A DNA stretch of 64,000 nt from Ophioderma brevispina (GCA_023653785.1 JAMKCH010088219.1:1-64000); one strand, 5' to 3'; positions 35,311 to 47,920 are shown, counted from the stretch's first letter. The notes: generated from the sequence alone by a model not told the origin. A program made the numbers and translations.

Positions 35311-35436
35311 TGTAGAATGTGTTTGCGTGTCAAAACCGCTGGTTTAGTTGAAATAAAGATATATAGTCAATCACATCAAATACAGAGTACTGGAAGGTGA
35401 AATCACAATGGAGGAGAGTTGTGAAATAATGTCAAA

Positions 35437-35698
35437 CAGCCCTACGCGGGGGTGGGGGGGAGGTCCACTTTGGCTTGAAATTTTGGATAATTTAAGCTGA
35501 ATTGTGACACCCAATTCCACTTTTTGGTGATAAAATTTCAAAAAAGTCCAAAAAAAGGACCATTTTATGGGGTTAGGTCCACTTTTAATTACCAAGAAGT
35601 TCCATTTTTTCGAAAAAAGTCGAAGAAAGTCCACTTTTCCGAGTCACGCACCCCCCCCCCCCCCCCCAAAAAAAAATAATCCTGCCGTACGGCCCCTG
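35437..35698. mobile_element. hAT-like MITE with CCGTACG ends
   Basis: Starts CAGCCCTACGCGGG and ends CCTGCCGTACGGCCCCTG. Outside lie ATGTCAAA and GTGTCAAA, a 7-of-8 match as expected for an aged hAT target duplication. The interior has AAAAAGTCC / GGACTTTTTT-like words and a C17-A9 block. The 87-codon minus-strand frame is not a known protein. Confidence 0.65.
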
Positions 35699-35709
35699 GT
35701 GTCAAAGGC

Positions 35710-36580
35710 CCTGTGAGTCCGGACTCCGACTTGCCTTAACTGGTCAATTTAACTTAGATTTCGAAATGAAAACTGTTTTTGTATGAATGAATGCGAAAGA
35801 GCAAACATTTTTGCATTTGTAACAATTTATCGAACTTAGTGTCACAAATTCTTTAACACCCGGAGCGATAGATTTTACTTCGAATTCAAGTTATTGTTTC
35901 AAATTCTAAGTCAGATACACGTCTGGTATAATGATCTATTGCAGCATACGTTTGCACCATGTTATCGATGTGGGCTGGAAAAAAACTTGTTGCATTTTGT
36001 ACTGAACGTACTAAGATTCCTATAATTATAACAGATAAGTGTGATGTATAATTACATTCAGAAAATACACGTCTTGTTTTCTTCAGCGCGTGTATGTTAT
36101 TCACGTGGTGGGGATTAATCGCAAGGCCGATTTGCTTGCACATGGTTTTTAGTTTGTGAAAGATGCCATATAAGTGACGAAGTTAGTTGGAGGTCCGGGG
36201 GTGAACAGCCCCCTGGGGCGTTTATATTTCTATAACACAAAATTTAACATGCCTTTGACATTGATATATCCCTTTAAAAGCTATATTTGTGACTCAATCT
36301 GGATCATCATACCAAATTGACGCTAATCTTTTTAAATCTAAAATTTCCACGACTCCCTACAAAAAAAACGGCTAACTAAGGAATATGTTGACAGCCGCCG
36401 CGTATTTTTGGGCCCAATAAATGTTTTTAATGTTCACAAATCTTGGGTAAATGGTTTCCAAGTTCCAACCAGGTTCTCTAGTGTAACCCATATTTTTAGT
36501 GTGTATTTGTCTTGCAAAATGGACTTGTACAGGGGATTTTTTACTGCTTGCTATTTGTTTCAACATCTTTCTTCGGCAAA
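35710..36580. other. No gene recognised
   Basis: Short open frames only. GGTCCGGGGGTGAACAGCCCCCTGG at 36,192 gives a small hairpin. No family motif. Confidence 0.35.
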
Positions 36581-36586
36581 AAATGT

Positions 36587-37030
36587 TAGTACAGGGGAAA
36601 TTTTAAAAATCTGAGTCAAATTGGTGTAAACCGTTCGTCTCTTATAAGGATTCGAAAAAAGTATAATTTAACCTAGGTTTCCAACATTATTAATGTGGTA
36701 TCGCCCCATACTGGTTCCAGGTCACCCTAGGGGTAAATGCTCCGATGTTTGTTTGAAGTGGTGTCATTGATTCCTCTTTGTCATAAACTAAAACAGAAAT
36801 CTCTTAAACTGATATGAACCATTGTAACCATCCAGGGAGGTTTGGTGGATATTTTTTTTTTTTTATCCTATGAGACACTACAAAAAATTGTCACAGTTTT
36901 TCAACAAATCTGAGCATTTGGGTAATTTTATTTACCCATGATTACCTTGAAACACTATGGGGGCTATGGCGCTTACTTTAACCCAATGTACATGAACCTT
37001 TGGTATCGACTATACAATAATTATACTCTT
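36587..37030. mobile_element. Fold-back relic related to family G
   Basis: The left half (GTACAGGGGAAATTTTAAAA, ATAAGGATTCGAAAAAAGTA, CCAGGTCACCCTAGGGGTAA, GCTCCGATG) is related to the left arm of 1,739-2,609. The right half from about 36,890 is its imperfect reverse complement (ACCTTGAAACACTATGGGGG). The outer ends are not clear. Confidence 0.5.
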
Positions 37031-37458
37031 GGTTTGGAGTCAATCAAAAACGGATAAGTTTCTGAGCATCCGAGGCCAGGTGAACATCTTAACGTTGAAG
37101 AGGATTAGTAGTATTGTATTTCGGTTATGAGTGGAACCAGGGGTCGTCCGCTAACTTTGAAATCTTAAGGTATACGTAACTTTTGCTAAGCGCTTGTTAC
37201 GATTTCTACAATTTGTGACTTACGTGTGTTTCGCGACAATGGACGTTAGACCGTCGTAGGAATACCTTTTCACATAAGTTAGGATCATATTACGTGTGCT
37301 TTTATTTGGGTGCATTCGTGGGTGCAATATGTACGAGTTGATGTTGAATGCCGTTCTAGTAATATCGATTAATGGATTAGAAGCATACTTTGTTTGCTTT
37401 GGGTTAGTGCATACTTAATAGAAACGGATTTCATCTCGGGACTCAGTACTCGGAATGT

Positions 37459-37900
37459 GGGAGAAGGTGGCCTAGCGGTTAGGGTGCACATTGGTGCCTC
37501 TGGCGCAAATTTTACCATCAAAATTCCCGGGTTCGAATCCCGTGGGGTCGTGGCACTTGCTTGGATTTATTCGGGTACTATCATTCTGGATTGATCTGTA
37601 TACCAGTATTGATTAAATACAAGAATACCGCTCTCCTCCATGGTTCACTTGGAATTGGGCAAATGGAACATGAAAGCATCCCGTCCCTTCGGAGGGGACG
37701 TTAAGAAGCCCGCGGTCCCCGTGTCCAAGAGTGTCACAACTGTACATTTACATCGCAAGTCATGGTCGAATAAGAGTAGGGTCAAACCCCGACTGTCACA
37801 ATCCGCCCCAGCCTCAAATAGTGGGTCATTACTGTCCGTATCATGGATACAGCGGCCCCGGATCGCACACAGCTGATAAATCCTGACACACCCACAAGCC
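37459..37900 (+). mobile_element. tRNA-derived SINE
   Basis: The tRNA-like head at 37,459-37,548 has an A box TGGCCTAGCGGTTAGGG and a B box GGTTCGAATCC. The body contains CCCTTCGGAGGGGACGTTAA, a conserved SINE-body phrase seen in many invertebrates. It is not a functional tRNA because the central region is too long for an anticodon arm. It lies plus-strand oriented. The 3' end and target duplication were not resolved. Confidence 0.75.
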
Positions 37901-37904
37901 CTAC

Positions 37905-38245
37905 ATGACTTGTGGATACGAGCAAACAAACAGTACTCGACTATACCTTCGCATATTATTAAGAATTCCTCCTGGTTTGATGAGAACCGCGTTAAATTGG
38001 CTTGTTATATTAACGGTGTGCTTTCGATCTAGGTTATTAGAATCTCCTACACAGCAAAAGAAAATGGCTTCAGAACCAAAGAGGGCGCTGTTTTTCCTCA
38101 TTAGGAGGAATTCTATTAGGTTGGAAAGACAAACAATTATTTTATTTAAAAAAATGAAATATATAGCCTTATCCACAACAAATCAAACTGACAGGAGGAA
38201 TATTACAGCAAGGTAAATGCCTGCCACCAGCAGAAAAATGTATGA
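37905..38245. other. No gene recognised
   Basis: Overlapping short frames on both strands (91-103 codons) without family motifs. Confidence 0.3.
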
Positions 38246-38249
38246 TTAA

Positions 38250-38593
38250 AGTGACAGGATGAGATTTTTTAGGAAATGAATTTCCCTCTAATTTCACTGG
38301 ATCGGTTATGGACACCTACGAGATCGTTTGGAAGGTTTATTGGAAAACAGGGCAAAAGAAACCCGCAAACCTTGTTTTGACTTGCCTGCTATCGTAAATT
38401 TTCCCCCATATAAAACCATCTTTGACTTTCTGTCGTGCACGACAGAAACTACTAAATCATTATCTTATTACATAACACTGCGTATTCGGCTTAGTCACTT
38501 CAGGTGTGATCTAATAACATTGTAAGCATTCCAAATATGTAAAACCTTTCGAGAACATTGGGGCGCTTCTTTCGGAAATCTCCTCATCTCTCT
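38250..38593 (+). mobile_element. TTAA-flanked MITE, family F (copy 2)
   Basis: TTAA at 38,246-38,249 and 38,594-38,597. Ends AGTGACAGGATGAGATTTTT and AAATCTCCTCATCTCTCT are inverted. It aligns along its length with 12,895-13,262. A GTCGTGCACGAC palindrome lies in the middle. Confidence 0.75.
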
Positions 38594-38599
38594 TTAAGC

Positions 38600-39857
38600 A
38601 AGTGGAGAAGACATACAATTACTGCGAAGACTTGCAACTGATTTTGTAAAAAAATCGAAAACCGGAACGAGTCAATAGATTACGAATAAATTTGTGCGCT
38701 TTTTAAGGTTGACTCAAATATTTGAAATGTTTTTTTTTGTGTGTGTGTATTAATTATCATCTAAAATACTCAATTCCACATCACCACAAAGATTGAATGA
38801 ACGTGGTTATGTAGTAAATATTTGTATGGGAGGTATTACCAGTACCATAGGATAGGCCTACTTATACAAAATTCCGGATATGGAATTTTTTTATTACATA
38901 ATTGGATTTTCTATAATGGGACAATCGATTTGAGTTTTAAGCATTCACACATTGATTCGTATCATGGACAAAGCAATTTTGTACATGGAAAAATTACGAT
39001 TTGTTAGAAAATTTGGACGCCATTCTCGGAAAATCTCTGAGTCCGCAGCCTTTAAGTGAACTAATTAGACTGAGGTGATTCATATCTGTATACCTCTTTC
39101 TTTCATTTCTTTTATTATAACCGTTTCTTTTCTTCTTTTCTCTTTCTTTTTGTTTTTTCTCTTTCTTTCTTTCCATCTTTCTGCATTATTTTTAATGTGC
39201 GTGCCATGGATAGATGGGCCATCTGTGTGGATCGGAATGAACATATTTACAGAAACAATGATTTTTTGATTATTAACTTGTAACCTGTTAATTGGTTTTT
39301 GGTTAACTTAATGTATCATGCACCGATTTTCGCTTCAATTGGGCAATTTAATTGAGTTATTCAGCCAATCTACTGTATGAATAATATTGACCTATCCTTG
39401 GAAGAAAAGATCTGCGAGTTGCTATTATACCTCTTTTTGCTTTCAGGACTGCCTCTCCTTCATTTTCTGACTATAAATGTCTGTTACCATGATAGATTGC
39501 TAACAAGATGATAGAATGGAACAAAGCGACCGATTTTTTACTTCCCACAATCTCTAGTTGCTACGTGTATCATGACCACACGTAGTTTTAAAACTTATCG
39601 TAAATCTGGCTTACTCTTAGGACACACGTAGCCTACGTCCCAAGTTTCACGAACGCGTAAAAAATCTTAATAGTAACTTACGTCGCAATTTGGGCTACGT
39701 TAATCTTACGACGCTTCGCGAACGAACCCACCCAAAACTCTAGTACTTAGACAATGATTTGCGAACGAGAAAGGTAAAAAAGGTAAAAGAACTGGTGGGT
39801 AATTCGTATCATTGTATTTTCTTATGTTGAACGCTTCCGATTTTTTTCAAGTTTGGT

Positions 39858-39896
<39 letters not shown>

Positions 39897-41350
39897 GTGT
39901 TTTTTTGATGGAATTTTTTAAATAATGGGCCTTTTTTAAATCTGAATCTGGTATCCGTCACACATCGAATTTCTATTGTATTGATTGGGTAAGTATACAA
40001 CCTCTCAGACCGAATGGAATCGTCGACAGGCCCCCAAAACTTTAAATGAACTTCCAGTATTAAAAAAACCTACTATAGTAGTTTTGATTTGCCCGAGTTG
40101 TAGATTTATTTTCCCAGACCGCTCTTCTTCCAATCCAGTGACCAAGCCGTTCCATTATTGGACTGAAAAAAAGCCACCACAAAAAATATTATGTTAACCC
40201 TATCCCTTGTAACGCTGACATTAACATCCCTGTTACATCCGACTGTTTCATCCAGTTTAGGGCCATTGATTTATCCACATAGAACGTACTAATACACAAA
40301 ACTCGCTGATAGGGGACTATGTATCACATAGACCCAATGTTTATTTAACAAAACATCGTACCAAAGCCTACAGACTAAAAAGAAATCTTATTAATGCAGG
40401 AAGTTGAAAGAAATAAATAAAAAATAAATGTGGCCTCTCTGAATGATGGTAACTAGCCACACTCCATTGATTTTACAAAGATTATAGCTTTGTGATTCCA
40501 TCCACTTGCCGATTTCACAGGACACGATTTCAAAAGAAAGTCCTTTTCATTTCAACTATACGCCAATGGTTTGATTCCCGGTGTCGAAGTACACCATTGT
40601 CCGTCCTGCGTACTCATAGTCCCGGGAACAATGGTGAACAATAGGGGCAATCGATTCAGTTGACCTTTAACGCAACATTAGTTTCAACGCTTTAATTCCG
40701 TTATCGTCTATGGAGCCCCTGACTATGGTTCCCATCCGACTATATCTGCTTTTTCACACCGGCTCTTTTTAAATTGATATCAAAAGGGCTGCTTCATTAT
40801 CAAAAAGTATTCATAATTGGTCGGTTGTAATAGGTTTTGCACAGGCTCTTATACTACTTACAGTGACAGTAGACACCTGTTCAGATCATAAATGACCGAA
40901 GGTTAGACAAAAGTGATATCTTTTGGACAACTGGCAAATATATCCCTGAAGACAGTAACATCTTTTATTTTTATCATCACCCCTTCCTATCCCAGCACCA
41001 AAGATCTCTCTTCAGAAAACGTACTTTACCAGGACATTTTACTACTTTGATAAGTCTGCTGTCCTCTTTGAAGTCTAAAGAGCTTCACGTTTGGGAATCA
41101 AAGTTTCCCTTCTGCGGTCCTAAAATGTAAACTTTGTGACCGACAGACTTGGGAGAATATTTGGCATCCCGAATTATTATGCTGCAGTAATTTTGTGTCA
41201 ATGAAGGACCATAAACCTTGTCCGTCTTGAGCGGCTAGGTAACGTTATCTTCAGACTGCTCCGGAGACTGCTCCGAAAAAGAACTAACTAATGAGAACAT
41301 TTTCCGCTGAGAAAGTGGAGTATTGTTAAACTTGAACTCCAACGCCTTTT
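38600..41350. other. No gene recognised
   Basis: Holds a pyrimidine-rich TTTC tract (39,098-39,180), a T31 run (39,859-39,889) and, at 39,590-39,730, ACGTAGCCTACGT- and CTTACGTCG-type words loosely shared with 37,160-37,260. At 40,560-40,745 a SINE-like relic repeats CGTCTATGGAGCCCC.TGACTATGG from 25.7 kb. Near 41,260 CTGCTCCGGAGACTGCTCCG is a short repeat. Confidence 0.4.
40560..40745 (+). mobile_element. SINE-like relic
   Basis: GGTTTGATTCCCGGTG is B-box-like, and GTTATCGTCTATGGAGCCCC with GACTATGGTTCCC matches the distal part of the relic at 25,460-25,745. Only pieces remain. Confidence 0.4.
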
Positions 41351-41352
41351 AC

Positions 41353-42766
41353 TCCGTTGGATCAAAGAGAGAAAAATGCTTGCATAAGACATTGGTTACG
41401 CATATCGGCGAAGTAACTGATTTCTTTTCTTTCTTTCTGCGCATTTAATATTGTCGAATTAGACCGTTCATACTCTGGGTTTTGGCAGTCAAAAGTTGCA
41501 CATTTTGATTGAAAATGATAAATGTTATCACAATTTCTTTCCCTAAATATCAGACCAGTAGATTAATCATGCAGCATTGACTTCGAGCAAATATCGCACT
41601 GTTTATATCCAGTAAATCCGCTCGGTATCAGAGGATAAAGCACTACCACTTACTTTCACTGTATTGGTATAACAAGGACTCCTGTACTTCCAGATAAAAA
41701 GGATTCAGGTGTTCATCACGAGATTAAGATTGAGCTATTTGTTTCTGACGCAAAGCACAAGATTCTTCATCCTCTTTCACGAATAAATAAATCTCTTAGG
41801 CTCTACTGTGTGTTCAATAAACTTTGACCATATTTTCATCATTTTTCCGAAAAGGAACCAACGATGAAAAAATAAAATATGAAGAAAGTTGTTGGCCAGA
41901 CGGACCAAATCTTTGTGCAGAAACAAAACTTTATCTTACAGTAACTTGCCGCGTAACCCAATTTCTTTTCAATTTTTCGTGTTGTTAGCATAGGTCGCTA
42001 GACCCCATTCTTTTGTATTTTTTCTAAATACTTGGTGGTAAAATAGAAATGAGGTCTTGCAATAAGTTATGGATCTGGTTCTGCACAAAGGTGAGGGCAC
42101 AGCGACCAAGCAACATATCGACCGTGAGTTTTGGTCACATTAGTTTATGGGTTCAATAATGAATGAAAGATATAAGTAAAACTTAGTGAAATCAACAGTA
42201 GAACCTCAAGTTTATTATTCGCGAACGAGGCCACTCAATCCAAAATACTTGGATATACGTTTCATATAGAAGTCCAAAGTATACAAAAGAGTTGCCATTG
42301 ATTCCGTCTTGCACTGCACAACATATATTACAGCTGCATATCGATCAAAGGCAATGCTTCATTTTGCGTACTTGAGACTTCTATGTGAAACGTTATACCA
42401 AAATGGGTCGGGGGATAACCAGTCCATACACAGGACATCTATCCAAAAGCAAGGACAGTAACAAAGGCTCTGCAGTTCCAACTAAACAAGGGGAATCTGA
42501 AGTTGTCCACTGAATACCAGGTGGATTATTGTTCAATAATGGCCATATTGCTTTTGAGTCAATGTAGCATAGTTGCATGGCCCTTGATCACTGATATTCA
42601 AGGAAAAGAAATTGAGATGGCATTTATGCATTTTCATGAAAATGTGTAAACGTACAATTGCCATAACCAATAAATGTAATTATAAAATTTAATTATTAGT
42701 AGGGAAAAAATGGTTACTTCTGCGAAGTAGGTAATCAAAAGGAACCAATTTTCTTTGATCCCATGG
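41353..42766 (-). mobile_element. Fold-back element, family B (copy 4, inverted)
   Basis: Runs from CCGTTGGATCAAAGAGAG to CTTTGATCCCATGG and is the reverse complement of copies 1 and 3. Shared words include GCATATCGGCGAAGTAACTGA, GTAACTTGCCGCGTAACCCA and GACCTCATTTCTATTTTACC-like forms. The C MITE is inside at about 42,250-42,405 (ATACGTTTCATATAGAAGTC to GACTTCTATGTGAAACG). The outer CCATGG is mutated at one end. Confidence 0.7.
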
Positions 42767-42769
42767 CCA

Positions 42770-44275
42770 AATTTTGGAACTTCTGAAGCGGGAATGAAGA
42801 CAAACCCCATCCTCCAAAAAAAGAGGATTTAGGCTAAATGTACCGATGGACTGTTATGTACCGAAGGGATATAGAGCATCGCCCAGGGTTGGTTAGACGA
42901 ACAAGTACCAATAGCTGAATACGGGAAAATTCAGAGAAAATATAACTTTTGAAAATATGAACGTCTGCCGGAGACCCGTGGTTGCGTGTAGCCCCAGGAG
43001 AGGGTAAGTTCTATGGGGGTCAAATATCTGAACTGCTCTAAATCTAATGAAATATCGCTCAAATATTCCTTAGGTTACCAGGAGTAAAAAGTCAATTGGG
43101 TCACACGCGTGTGGGGCTTCCTTTCCAAGAATATTTGGGGAAATAGGCTAAAGGTCATTTGTTTATTCAAGAAAGGTCACCCGTTGCCAACCCGATTTGT
43201 TTTTGTAAAATATTTTTTTTTTTTTTTTTTAAATGTTTAAGATACTGAAATCCAATATGATTACTTTTGCACTTTCGGCAATCTACTGTTGTTATAATGG
43301 AAGGGTACAAAATCCCCTGTAGGACTCTATGGGGACGGGGACATTATATACCCCTCCCTATGAAAAGGTAACCAACCCTATGCAAAATAAAAGCATATTT
43401 TGAATCAGTACATCATTAATATTTGTTCTTAATATTTTTTCTTTTATAAAGGGTATTTTCTGACCATATGGAGTACTACCTATCTACTGTAGATACAATA
43501 AAGCGTTTTGTTTTAAACATTATGCTCACTATCTAATGTAGATTTTCAATGAACTTAACACAACGACCATATGTTTCAATGTAGGTATACAATGAAGACA
43601 TTAAACCAGAATAAAATTTGTTTAAAACAATGATGATTAAGTGTCACTTATATTTAATACAGTGAATATCATTGTCTTTCAAAGCTTTCTGATAGGCTTA
43701 TCAATAACGCTTGCATGGAATTAAAATCAATTTTGGTATGGTGCTGCACCTTTAGTTACAAGACATTAAAATGGATTAAAAGATCGGTAAAACACTTAAT
43801 GGAAAATCTATGATCACAATAATTCATGACCATTGTTTAAATTTTTCCGCCACTTTATAGATATTAACAAAACTCATATAACTAATACTTTATTGCAAGC
43901 CCAACCCTGCCACACCTGTGATCCACAAAAACTCTCAGCTGTTATTGCTTCAAACCTTTCTGTGATTTCACAATACCGCTTGGATTCCCTACCTTCTGGA
44001 CAGGAGGTGTCGAAATGAGATGGGATAAAAAGCATAATGAAGATCAGGGAATGCCTTTGAAACTAGTGTTAACTCATGAATTTACGACAGGATGATTTTT
44101 ACTTTTAGTTTTTTGTTTCCAATCCTGCGTTTTTATTGACCACGCTGTAGATCTAAGGATGATTTTGTCTGTAATGTAAATATACCGTTCTGATTGGCTA
44201 TCCACTAGGAAAGCGATGGACCCTTCGGACATAACACCTATAGAGGATATCTATTGCTTCCCTATCAACCCTGGC
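42770..44275. other. No gene recognised
   Basis: Contains a T18 run near 43,213. Phrases such as GTACAAAATCCC and GGACTCTATGGGGACGGGGA are not repeated elsewhere here. No gene or RNA seen. Confidence 0.35.
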
Positions 44276-44276
44276 T

Positions 44277-44352
44277 GATAGCTAGGTTTTTTTTGCAAGA
44301 GCGCCGTGCGAGTAATACGGCCGGTTCCGGTTCGAGTCCGGCTAAGCGCACA
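44277..44352 (+). pseudogene. tRNA-like relic (3' half), possibly SINE head
   Basis: GAGCGCCGTGCGAGTAATACGG forms an anticodon-type stem CCGTG/TACGG around a 7-base loop. GGTTCCGGTTCGAGTCCGG forms a T-arm with a B box. The 5' acceptor strand matching TAAGCGCAC is missing and the D-loop is replaced by a T8 run, so it cannot fold as a tRNA. A T8 run after the end would serve as Pol III terminator. Confidence 0.5.
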
Positions 44353-44354
44353 TG

Positions 44355-45070
44355 TTTTTTTTCCACCTTGTGTGCGCTGGCCATCTCCAGGAAAAGATTA
44401 ATAAATATTCATTACGTCAATAGGATGTGTAATCACAATATCATAGTGCTTGCGCCCGCATCCATACAAAATATAGACCAGTTTTTAACATCCTACGTCA
44501 CTTCCTTTTGTTGACTGCCAATCCATCTGCCCATCGTTTTGGCCCATAGTCATTAAACTCTAACAGATCAATTGCCCAGTGTGTAACAGTCAGGCCGACC
44601 TAGTTCAGATACCATGCCCTAACATGTTTACAACATTGCTGTTAACATGTCGCCATTGGACTGTCCATCCAATATGCCATTGGATAGGCAATAACAATAC
44701 TGTTTATTCTCTAATAGTTAATTGAATTATGTCTCTCTTCTTGTTTATACAATAAGGGATTGGTTTATCTTGCTCATAGTGGCTAGGAAGGCCCAATATG
44801 GTCCCAGACACTTTTTACCACACTTTTTTTGTTTTTAATCTGTCTACTTGGCCACATGTTTTGTTTCAATCTGTCGATTTATCGGAACATTCCCCGTTTG
44901 ACCCCAACCTATTCAAAGACTTGTAATCAACTGTATCCGCCCCTGTAATGCTATTTACTCTATGTATAAGCTATTCCTTTAAACTTGCTATCTACAGTCG
45001 ATAGTAAAAGTAGAACATACACAGCTACATTATTCGTAGGAGTCCTAGTGATACCTTTTGAGTACCACTC
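44355..45070. other. No gene recognised
   Basis: Short frames only. GCCATTGG / CCAATGGC-like words near 44,650-44,690 suggest a small palindrome. Confidence 0.3.
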
Positions 45071-45078
45071 GAATAGCG

Positions 45079-45096
45079 GGGGAGGGGGGGGGGGGG

Positions 45097-45132
<36 letters not shown>

Positions 45133-45171
45133 TGGGGAGGGGGGGGGGGGGGGGGGGGGTGGGGGGAGGCG
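45079..45171 (+). repeat. G-rich homopurine tract
   Basis: About 93 bp consisting almost only of G, with rare A and T. It can form G-quadruplexes in principle. The glycine- and proline-rich frames over it are artefacts. Its true length is uncertain because such runs are hard to sequence. Confidence 0.85.
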
Positions 45172-45174
45172 TAA

Positions 45175-46310
45175 TCCACCGATCGGTACCATAAAAAATG
45201 TGTTGTGCTATTTTTAAATCACTGGCGCCATTTACGTGTTTCTCATGCCTCGGTGGAAGAGCATCGATTTTCATCGATGCGCCTTTTTATATTAGCACAG
45301 TGGGATCGTTCAAGACTTGTCCCATTTGATGATAGTATCTTTAATTTGGCGATTTAGAGCATGTCCAAGAAGAAAATGGCTTGTTTTAGTCATGATAAAG
45401 GTATCGACAATTTCTCAGTTTCATGAACGAGGGGCAATAAAAGGTTACCGAGGTGGAAACTTGAATTTGCTTCCATCTTGTTGAAAGTTTATAATCAAAA
45501 GTAAGTCAACAGAGTGGGCTTAAGCAGCTATGGATATACAGAGTGAATAAAAAGTGCATTAAAACACAAAATTTGACCTTGTTTACACAACTGTGGACGC
45601 AGTGAATGCTTTCATGATCTGTCTATTTTCGACTTCTATGCTGAAAGATGAAGGAATTTGGTGGTACAGAAATGAGGTAGATATGAAAGATTTTCCGCGG
45701 CTATCTATTTTTAAACCCAATTGCACTGGGATTTCCACATTAGGCTGGGTTTTCATTTCCATTAGTTTGTTCTGATATGGTGACAACTCTTTCTGACCTT
45801 TGCTCAAAAGTCAATTGCAGATAATCAGATTCAGTGAATTCGATGACAATCATACTTAATTAAGTACATCTTATGAATTTTAACCATATGTAAAAAAACT
45901 TCAAAAGCTCATTATACTCTGTCCCAAAGGGAAACAAGATCCCTTTCCAATAACTTTATTCTCTTATTTTTGCTGATCAGCGACATGAGTCCGGAAAGAA
46001 CAAAGGAATGCCTCCGCGGACTAGTAAAGATGTAGAATAGGAAGACATGTTTGTATACCTTTACGGATATGGCCATAAGGGGAGTGGTTGAATGTAGTCT
46101 GTCAGCATGTCGACCCCTGGACGAAACTTGTTTGTATGTCTGGCGCCAGAGCTTTTTTTGCTTTCCACTCAACAACAATTCATGATCAAATTCTCTACCA
46201 ATTCAGGACTCCAATGCCAATTCTGTCATCATCGTCATATGCACATTGTTTCCAATTCCTCATGGTTGTAGCCACCGTTCAAGCGGAAAATACAACTGGT
46301 GCCATGAACC
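45175..46310. other. No gene recognised
   Basis: GATTTTCATCGATGCGCC and short frames at 45,583-46,178 show no family motif. Confidence 0.3.
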
Positions 46311-46319
46311 GACCGTACC

Positions 46320-46920
46320 GCGTAGAGGCAAACCGAAAAAAATAATCGCACCGAAAGAATCTGAACTGTATCTCTACAATAGCCTTTCGCACAGCTGATG
46401 GTACACCGTACAAGCTATCGAAATCCAGTCTTAACCAATGCAAAGACAGAGCCAACCAATTTCTGAAGAAGGCCAATGACGGGATATTCCTGATAATGAG
46501 AAACACAAACAATAACGTTTCCTTCCAGAAATCACTGAGACCGCTAATAACCAGATATCACAATCTTTTCTACCAAAACCAAGACAGTGATCAGCCATAG
46601 AGCTGACGGTCCCCTATGGAGGAGAACCTATCCACTGCCGATGCAAGAAAGAAGTTCAAATACCAAGATCTAGTGGCTGACTGTGAAATCAGAGGATATA
46701 TATTACTTTCCAATAGAGTAGGATCAGGTTTCTGCATTTATCAGTTAACAAATGCGTGCATCCTGGGGATTCCTAAAGGAAAGAGGAAGCTATAACTGTA
46801 GAGCAGCAAAATTGCACTCAAGCGAGCTATGTCATCGGTTCAGCAGAAGCTCAAAAGACATTCAGCCAGATGGAGCCTACAAAGCAACTCCAAGCAATAT
46901 GCTCTGAGGGAGTGTAATGG
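46320..46920 (+). pseudogene. Non-LTR retrotransposon relic (region after RT)
   Basis: In shifting frames the plus strand reads AIEIQS / KSSLNQCKDRANQFLKKAND, then (46,630-46,690) ADARKKFKYQDLVADCEIRG, then ALKRAMSSVQQKLKRHSARW (46,805-46,860). The middle block resembles the 'K.KY.DLV..C...GW' segment, and the last the 'A......EAAEK.S.W' segment, found C-terminal to the reverse transcriptase in LINE-type polyproteins. Stops and frameshifts interrupt it. I cannot place it in a clade, and the RT core itself is not present. Confidence 0.4.
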
Positions 46921-46924
46921 TTTG

Positions 46925-47465
46925 AACCTACACAAAAGTGCCAAAGCCAGAGACCGCAAACACACGAAGGGAACAAGAGAGACGGCAGAAGGGGAGGGGG
47001 GGTCCCGACAAGGTCACCTTCACGAGAGATATAGCCAGAGTGCTATCTAAAAAAACGGATAAAAGTAGGCTGCGAAAGGTGACGCGCTTGGGGTTCCTAC
47101 CATGACTCTTCCCCTTGTACTCGTCTGGTTATAAGGATTCAGAGCGTGTAATACTTTGTTCAAGTACTATCTATGGTTTTGGAGTTATGGCGTGAAAACC
47201 TGAAAATGGCCAAATTACTCTTCTGGTTTACAGGGAAAAATAAAGTCGCTCCAATTTCGGTTAGAAATGTCTCCAATGATATAGGCAAAGAATTTTACAA
47301 TCTTTTGTCTATATTCTGCTTCGAAAGAAGGCAATTAGCCAGTCAATGCGCATTGCATTATATAGACTTTCTGCACCTATGTGAGCACATCATGATAACC
47401 ACACATAGATTGTAAAAAATACTCCTATATCTTTCCATTGTCTTATCTATATGAACAATATTTTT
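46925..47465. other. No gene recognised
   Basis: A short plus-strand frame at 47,173-47,415 (ENLKMAKLLFWFTGKNKVAP) looks derived from fold-back repeat sequence: it contains AGGGAAAAATAAAGT-type repeat words. Not called as a gene. Confidence 0.3.
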
Positions 47466-47469
47466 CCAT

Positions 47470-47920
47470 TTGTTACCAAGTCTGAGCATCGTAACACTTT
47501 GAAATAAACCTTTTTGGCTACTGTTACCTTTTTATTAGGTAACCTCTCTCTTTTTTGAAGAATGTGACCAATTTAGCCTACTAAATTTTGGCCAAATTAA
47601 TGAAAAGGAGGAACGCACATTTGGTCTGATAGAGGTCAATGGCATGGATTTACATTGAGTGTTACCATTGTAACGATAGATCCTATAGGCACACGATTCT
47701 TAATATGAATCGGTTTTGGTAAAATGATCCATTTGAGAACCAATTTTCTTCAACTCCGTGCATTGTTTGCATTTTTAACCCCTATAGGCTAAAATGACCT
47801 TTGACCTTTTTTGCTAAAAACTCCTGAACGTATCCATCCTAGATAATCGTAGATAGGGCAAACTATACCCTTTTTTAATCCTTAAGATTAAGGAACGCAT
47901 TGGTGAGGTTTTTCTTACCA
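47470..47920. repeat. Fold-back-type repeat relic
   Basis: Contains GACCTTTGACC, GATAGGGCAAACTATACCCT and TTTTTAATCCTTAAG, the arm vocabulary of the hairpin families at 48-51 kb. No ends found. Confidence 0.45.

Noticed and set aside
37459..37548. Functional tRNA gene
   Set aside because: A and B boxes are good, but the middle cannot form a standard anticodon arm, and a SINE body follows.
43213..43230. Another 20-T assembly spacer
   Set aside because: The run is 18 long and its flanks are not duplicated.
44960..45274. Proline-rich (minus) and glycine-rich (plus) frames
   Set aside because: They read the G tract and carry no independent coding evidence.
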